Of a stretch of 45,203 nucleotides of DNA, positions 41,504-45,203 are shown in pieces. The DNA lies in the NCBI RefSeq assembly GCF_001570365.1, contig NZ_BBYK01000080.1, positions 16,051-61,253 on the forward strand. Direction: 5' to 3'. The notes beneath the pieces were generated by a model, which was given only the letters and a program-made list of their open reading frames with translations, made no database searches and was not told the origin of the DNA. The stretch comes from Microtetraspora fusca. GTDB lineage: Bacteria; Actinomycetota; Actinomycetes; Streptosporangiales; Streptosporangiaceae. Position numbers and translations under genes: made by a program. Every line of letters begins with the position of its first letter. Position 1 is the stretch's first letter.

Positions 41504-41892
41504 CGGGAACATCATCGGTGGACGAGCTACTCGACGCGCTCGTCACCACATGGAACGCCGGAGACGCCACCGCCTACGCGGACCTTTTTGTTGAGGACGC
41601 CGACTACATCACCTTCTTCGGCCAGAACATGGCCGGCCGTACGGCGATCGAGACGGGACACCGGGCCCTGTTCGAAGGACCACTCAAAGGGTCCCGCCTG
41701 ACCTCGGGCGGGACCTCGCCGAAGATCCGGTTCCTTCGTTCCGACGTCGCCATCATCGTGACCACTGGCGGCGCCCCTGGTGACGATACGCAGCAGTCCG
41801 TCATCACCCTCACCGCCGTGCGGAACCAGGGCCGGTGGCGATTCGCCTCGTTCCAGAACACCCGTGTCACGCCCCCGAGAGCGCCGTCGTGA
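41500..41892 (+). CDS. SnoaL-like / SgcJ-EcaC-type protein
   Basis: The 130-residue protein fits the NTF2-like SnoaL fold. It has a start helix (VDELLDALVTTWNAGDATAY) and ADLFVEDADYITFFGQNMAG, then RTAIETGHRALFEGPLKGSR. The end is QGRWRFASFQNTRV. Such proteins include small isomerases, cyclases and binding proteins; some appear in enediyne and other antibiotic clusters. The GTG start at 41500 has GGAGG upstream and overlaps the PadR stop by 4 nt. The reaction is unknown. Confidence 0.82.
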   Translation: MTGTSSVDELLDALVTTWNAGDATAYADLFVEDADYITFFGQNMAGRTAIETGHRALFEGPLKGSRLTSGGTSPKIRFLRSDVAIIVTTGGAPGDDTQQSVITLTAVRNQGRWRFASFQNTRVTPPRAPS

Positions 41893-42230
41893 CGAAACCG
41901 CTCGTCGAAGAGACCGGATTCGTGCCCCTGCCCCCAGCCGAGGTACGGCGCAGACTCATAGCCCTGGTGTCCAGTCCTTACGCAGAGCCGTCGGGCGACG
42001 GCGACGTCGTGGTGTTGCAGGGCAGCTGGTGGTATCGCGGTGAGTACGCCCTGGAACGCCGCGGCCAGGGAACGCAGGTGACCCATCGCGTGTACAACAT
42101 CGCTTCCCGGGGACGTTGGGCCGTCCCGCTCGCCAACCGTTTCTTCATCGGTTTCGCGGCCAAGACACGCGAAGGCTTCGCCGAGCTACTGAGGACCATT
42201 GCCGACCAGCCAGAACCACGCGACCGCTGA
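41889..42230 (+). CDS. Small conserved-looking protein of unknown family
   Basis: The 113-residue protein begins MTKPLVEETGFVPLPPAEVR and contains VVVLQGSWWYRGEYALERRG, then THRVYNIASRGRWAVPLANR, FFIGFAAKTREGFAELLRT. The pattern with alternating strands and a C-terminal helix could be a START/SRPBCC-like or lipocalin-like barrel, but I cannot assign it. The GTG start overlaps the SnoaL-like gene stop by 4 nt (GTGA), so it is translated with the PadR operon. Good codon use and coupling support it as a real gene. Confidence 0.65.
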   Translation: MTKPLVEETGFVPLPPAEVRRRLIALVSSPYAEPSGDGDVVVLQGSWWYRGEYALERRGQGTQVTHRVYNIASRGRWAVPLANRFFIGFAAKTREGFAELLRTIADQPEPRDR

Positions 42231-42308
42231 AGAGGTTCGCGCGTCCCGCCGTATCCCGGCCACGCCCGCCCCCGGGCCGCGCTCACCAGGGTTAGCGCCC
42301 CCAGTCGC

Positions 42309-42427
42309 CGGCCCACTGGATTTGATCCCTCGCCCCATGATGCGGGGGATGGTGCCCTCTCTCGCTCAGGAAGGCCCGCAGGTGCGGGTAGTCGTAGCCC
42401 CTGTCGCCGGGGAGATGATCGGAGCCT
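42309..42427 (-). pseudogene. Fragment of an IS5-type transposase
   Basis: The minus-strand frame reads SDHLPGDRGYDYPHLRAFLS, then ERGHHPPHHGARDQIQ and WAGDWGR, and stops. GDRGYDYPHLR is the region around the second catalytic Asp in IS5-like DDE transposases. Only about 39 codons remain. It lies between the PadR operon and the PLD-like gene. Confidence 0.6.
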
Positions 42428-43467
42428 TAGAGGTGGTAGGTGGCCAGGAGAGTGTCGATGTAGGCCTCGTATGCGGTGGCGAGGGCGGAGTCGGTGAGGA
42501 TGAGGGTGTTTTCGGCGTTCGCTTCGGCGTGTTCCGAGAAGTTATAGGAGCCTGTCACCACGGTGTGCCCGTCGATGACCAGGACTTTGTTGTGCATGAA
42601 GTCTTGTTCCTTGCCGGGGGTGTAGGGGTGGCTGGGTGCGGCGGCGAAACGAGGGTCGTCGGTGAACCAGAACAGGGCGGGGTCTTGGTGGCTGCCGCGG
42701 CGCGCATCGGCTATTCCGCCCGGGTCGTACACGCCGGCCAGGTCTGCCCCGGCGGTGTTGAGCGCGGCCAGGGCGTGCAGGATGCCAGGGTCGGAGACCA
42801 AGAAGGCGGCCATCCGCAGGCGTTGGGCGCCGGTCATGGCGGCGATGATGCGGTCCTCGATGCCTTCGCCGGCTTCGGGCGCGAATTGGGCTTGGATCTG
42901 CACGCCGTCGATGGTGATCGGGGTGGTTGGGTCAGCGGCGAGCGCGTGAGGCATGGCGGCCTGGAGGGCTTCGAACTCGGTGGTGTAGGCGGCGGCCAGC
43001 TCGGGGCTGGTTATGGTCAGGCAGTTGTTGTCCTGCAGCTGCAGGCCGCCGGTGGTGAAGTTTGCCGACCCCGTCCACACCGTCGTCTCATCGCGGACGA
43101 GGAACTTGTTGTGCATCAACTGCCTGGCCTGTTCGGGATACGGGGTGGCGTACGGGGCGAGACCGGCTTGCTTGATCGCATCGCCGGTGGTGCCGGGCTT
43201 GGGATCGGCCACCGGCCCGCCATGCTGGGCCGGCCCGGCGTCGTACAACAGCCGCAGCGCGACGCCGCGGTCAGCGGCATTCTTCAACGCGGTCAGGACG
43301 CCGGGGTCGCGAAGGTCGTAGATCGCCACGTCCAGCCGCTGCTGGGCGGCGGCGATGAAGCCGGCCAGATGCCCGCCCAGATCGGCCTGCAGCCCGCAGC
43401 GCGCGGATTGGAAGAACACCGTCAGCCTGTCGGTGGTGTAGGTCGTGGACTGGTGTGGATCGCTCAT
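42427..43467 (-). CDS. Phospholipase-D-like protein with two HKD motifs
   Basis: The 346-residue protein has two PLD catalytic motifs. The first is MHNKFLVRDETTVWTGSANF, and the second, near the C-terminus, is MHNKVLVIDGHTVVTGSYNF. This pattern occurs in phospholipases D, cardiolipin synthases and some nucleases. No signal peptide or membrane helix is seen, and the protein begins MSDPHQSTTYTTDRLTVFFQ, so a cytoplasmic enzyme or nuclease-like role is possible. ATG 43467 has GGGGAGG 5 nt upstream. It stands alone, flanked by a transposase fragment on one side and an intact IS5 element on the other, an arrangement consistent with acquisition but not proof. Confidence 0.88.
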   Translation of the reverse strand: MSDPHQSTTYTTDRLTVFFQSARCGLQADLGGHLAGFIAAAQQRLDVAIYDLRDPGVLTALKNAADRGVALRLLYDAGPAQHGGPVADPKPGTTGDAIKQAGLAPYATPYPEQARQLMHNKFLVRDETTVWTGSANFTTGGLQLQDNNCLTITSPELAAAYTTEFEALQAAMPHALAADPTTPITIDGVQIQAQFAPEAGEGIEDRIIAAMTGAQRLRMAAFLVSDPGILHALAALNTAGADLAGVYDPGGIADARRGSHQDPALFWFTDDPRFAAAPSHPYTPGKEQDFMHNKVLVIDGHTVVTGSYNFSEHAEANAENTLILTDSALATAYEAYIDTLLATYHL

Positions 43468-43715
43468 CGTGGCCTCCCCGTATACGGCGCCCGGAGCCTT
43501 CCCGGCACCCATGCTGCTCAGTCAAGCCGGTGGTTTCCTGCACACAGCGAGGCAACGCGCATCGACCGCAACTGGACCACGTCTTTTGCATACCGGATGC
43601 ATCCGGGTGGCCTAGACAATGGTGTGAAGGTTGGGGATCGACGCGCGCGTTGACCAGGACACTGTGGCCTGAGGAACCGCCGGATGCGGGATCGGATGTC
43701 TGGTGGTGTAAGAGG
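43468..43715. other. Intergenic before interrupted small gene
   Basis: About 250 bp with a 14-bp perfect palindrome CCGGATGCATCCGG at 43593-43606, of unknown role. Otherwise I see no feature. Confidence 0.4.
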
Positions 43716-43792
43716 GTGACGGGCAACTTGAACTCGTCCGATATTTCTGATGGTGAGTGCCTTGAAGAGTTCACCAGCGACGTAGCGCTTAA

Positions 43793-43812
43793 GAGGTCCT
43801 AACAAAATGATC
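43793..43812 (+). repeat. Left inverted repeat of the IS element
   Basis: GAGGTCCTAACAAAATGATC, mirrored at 44667-44686 with three mismatches. Confidence 0.85.
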
Positions 43813-43826
43813 TCCGCCCGTGTCTC

Positions 43827-44668
43827 ATGGGGCTGCTGATCGTTGATCCGCTCGTGAGGAAGGGTGAACAGCCGCCGTGGATCGTGCCGGACGACTTGTG
43901 GGAGCGGATCGAACCGCTGCTGCCGAAGGTGGAGCGGCGGCATCGTCACCCCGGTCGTAAGCGGCTGGATGACCGCAAGGCCTTGTGCGGCATCTTGTTC
44001 GTGCTCTACACCGCGATCCCGTGGGAGTTCCTGCCCCAGGAGCTGGGCTTCGGGTCGGGGATGACCTGCTGGCGGCGGCTGCGGGACTGGCATCAGGCCG
44101 GAGTGTGGGAACAGCTGCACCAGCTGCTGCTCGCCGAATTGCACGCCGCCGGCAAGCTCGACTGGTCCAAGGCGGTGATCGACAGCTCTCACATCCGGGC
44201 GCTCAAGGGCGGCCCAAAACTGGTCCGAGCCCGGTCGACCGAGGGAAGACGGGCTCCAAGCACCATGTGATCGCCGACGGCAACGGCATACCTCTCGTGG
44301 TCAGCCTGACCGGCGGCAACCGCAACGACGTCACCCAGCTCATGCCGCTGCTCAATGGCATCCCTCGTGTCCGGGGCCGGCGCGGACGCCCCCGGCAGCG
44401 GCCGAAGACGTTGTACGCCGACCGGGGCTATGACCATGACAAGTACCGCCGCATGGTCTGGGCCAAGGGAGTGAAACCCCTCATCGCCCGCCGGGGGACA
44501 CCGCACGGCTCCGGCCTGGGCACACATCGGTGGGTGATCGAGCAGACGATCGCCCTGCTGCACTGGTTCCGCCGCCTGCGTATCCGCTGGGAGATCCGCG
44601 ACGACATGCACGAGGCCTTCATGACCCTTGCCACCGCCATCATCTGCTGGCGACGCCTCGTCCGCTGA
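43827..44668 (+). CDS. IS5-family transposase, made by -1 frameshift (OrfA-OrfB)
   Basis: OrfA (147 codons from 43827) has the N-terminal domain PWIVPDDLWERIEPLLPKVE and AIPWEFLPQELGFGSGMTCW. It includes the first catalytic Asp in KAVIDSSHIRALKGG. OrfB lies in the -1 frame and gives GKTGSKHHVIADGNGIPL, the second Asp in TLYADRGYDHDKYRRMVW, and the Glu region THRWVIEQTIALLHWFRRLR. The classic slippery heptamer C-CCA-AAA (44213-44219) sits where the frames meet, so a fused active protein of about 280 residues is expected. Without the shift OrfA ends at 44270. The start at 43827 has no strong ribosome site. Catalytic residues look complete, so the element may be active. Confidence 0.85.
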
Positions 44669-44686
44669 TCATTCTGTTAGGAGTTC
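44667..44686 (-). repeat. Right inverted repeat of the IS element
   Basis: GATCATTCTGTTAGGAGTTC, the inverse partner of 43793-43812. Confidence 0.85.
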
Positions 44687-44852
44687 TAAGACAGCGGCGA
44701 CTTTCGGCTCTGGACTTGCCCCCCGCCGCGTGCTGCTCGATGTTCGTGGCCAGGCCGACGCGGTCGTCGCGGTGCTGGCCCACTTTGCCAGCCAGTCCCG
44801 CCGCGAAGGCCGCGAGCTGACCCAGGCCAAGATCGCAGTGACACATGCTTAG

Positions 44853-45203
44853 CGACGGTCACGCAGAGCGATCATGCAACACTGGAATGCGCCGGGGCTG
44901 AATGCTTACCCCCAGTCCTGCTCACACCACCCCCGCTGGCCTGCCGATTCAGGTCAGCCAGCCACGCGAAGATCGTGAAAGATCGAGGCTAGCACCCATA
45001 GTCTGGCGACATTTGTTGCCATCCCATACTCGCCGACCTCGCATGATCGGCTTGAGTTACACCACTAAGACGGGACGGTTACGTGGACGTTCTGGGTGTC
45101 GGGTCTGGATGAGGGGGTGCTGCGGACGCTCGCGCGGTGACGGACACTAAACGGAGCCGGATTGCCGCTTGAGCCAGTCGGACGCGGACACCTTCCGGCA
45201 TTC
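44853..45203. other. Right-hand end, no gene recognised
   Basis: About 350 bp with short open frames only and no family motif or ribosome site. An operator-like palindrome lies at 45004-45021. The window ends here, and a gene may begin beyond it. Confidence 0.45.
45004..45021. promoter_or_regulatory. 18-bp near-palindrome
   Basis: TGGCGACA-TT-TGTTGCCA has 7 of 8 arm positions matching inversely. It could be an operator for a gene beyond the window. No nearby coding region supports it yet. Confidence 0.3.

Larger units (their letters stand above)
43793..44686 (+). mobile_element. Intact IS5-family insertion sequence (IS427-like), 894 bp
   Basis: The ends are imperfect inverted repeats: GAGGTCCTAACAAAATGATC at the left and, read inversely, GAACTCCTAACAGAATGATC at the right (17 of 20 identical). 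Both flanks carry TAA (43790-43792 and 44687-44689), a 3-bp target duplication. One transposase gene in two frames fills it. The 3-bp duplication and length fit the IS427 group. Its insertion splits a small ORF. Confidence 0.88.
43716..44852 (+). pseudogene. Small ORF split by the IS5-family element
   Basis: The left part starts GTG at 43716 and reads VTGNLNSSDISDGECLEEFT, SDVALK. The IS begins right after TAA at 43790-43792, and the right part begins at 44690 after a second TAA. Joining 43792 to 44690 keeps the frame: LKTAATFGSGLAPRRV, LLDVRGQADAVVAVLAHFAS, QSRREGRELTQAKIAVTHA, then TAG at 44850. That gives a 79-residue reading (240 nt). I do not recognise the family. The start is uncertain, as the frame is open further upstream and no strong ribosome site is visible. 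Confidence 0.6.

Noticed and set aside
1-45203. tRNA or rRNA genes
   Set aside because: I saw no cloverleaf with conserved tRNA motifs and no rRNA-like sequence; a covariance-model search would be needed to exclude small RNAs.

Overview
The window is high-GC actinobacterial DNA. The genes are tightly packed with many 4-nt start/stop overlaps, GTG starts are frequent, and PucR, SARP, XRE-cupin, HxlR, PadR and RpiR regulators are plentiful. This fits a soil actinomycete, possibly Streptosporangiales or Streptomyces-like, but the species cannot be fixed from sequence alone. I saw no rRNA, tRNA or CRISPR array.

Layout. 1-2.2 kb: a thioredoxin and thioredoxin-reductase-like pair, divergent from an XRE-cupin regulator. 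2.4-8.0 kb: a PucR regulator divergent from an overlapping operon of a penicillin-acylase-like Ntn hydrolase, an MFS transporter and an alpha/beta hydrolase. 8.0-12.3 kb: two HxlR regulators, divergent from a tautomerase and from a haloalkane-dehalogenase-like hydrolase, plus a damaged acetyltransferase. 12.3-16.2 kb: a graveyard of broken transposases and host gene fragments around an MFS exporter that carries a long perfect palindrome in its promoter. 16.2-21.2 kb: an S9 peptidase, a TmrB-like P-loop protein, a coupled GNAT/MFS pair and a CGNR-type regulator. 21.3-21.5 kb: a 93-bp tandem duplication.

The best-defined system lies at 21.5-30.6 kb. An aromatic ring-hydroxylating dioxygenase (alpha, beta, Rieske ferredoxin and ferredoxin reductase), a cis-dihydrodiol dehydrogenase, an extradiol dioxygenase and a C-C bond hydrolase form a complete biphenyl-type upper pathway in the order A1-A2-D-B-C-A3-MFS. 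IclR and TetR regulators flank it, and no lower-pathway genes are present.

30.8-34.0 kb holds a small stand-alone SARP with two cupins and a LuxR-type regulator, but no biosynthetic genes. 34.3-40.5 kb is a four-gene overlapping operon (APC permease, glutamine-synthetase-like ligase, amidohydrolase-2, M20 amidohydrolase) under an RpiR regulator. I read it as a candidate gamma-glutamylation route for using an imported amine or amino compound, with a ligase and amidohydrolase side by side that are fused in fungal FluG. 40.9-42.2 kb is a PadR operon with a SnoaL-like protein. 42.4-43.5 kb encodes a two-HKD phospholipase-D-like protein. 43.8-44.7 kb is an intact IS5-family element with a slippery frameshift site. 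Removing it together with one TAA target copy exactly restores a small open reading frame.
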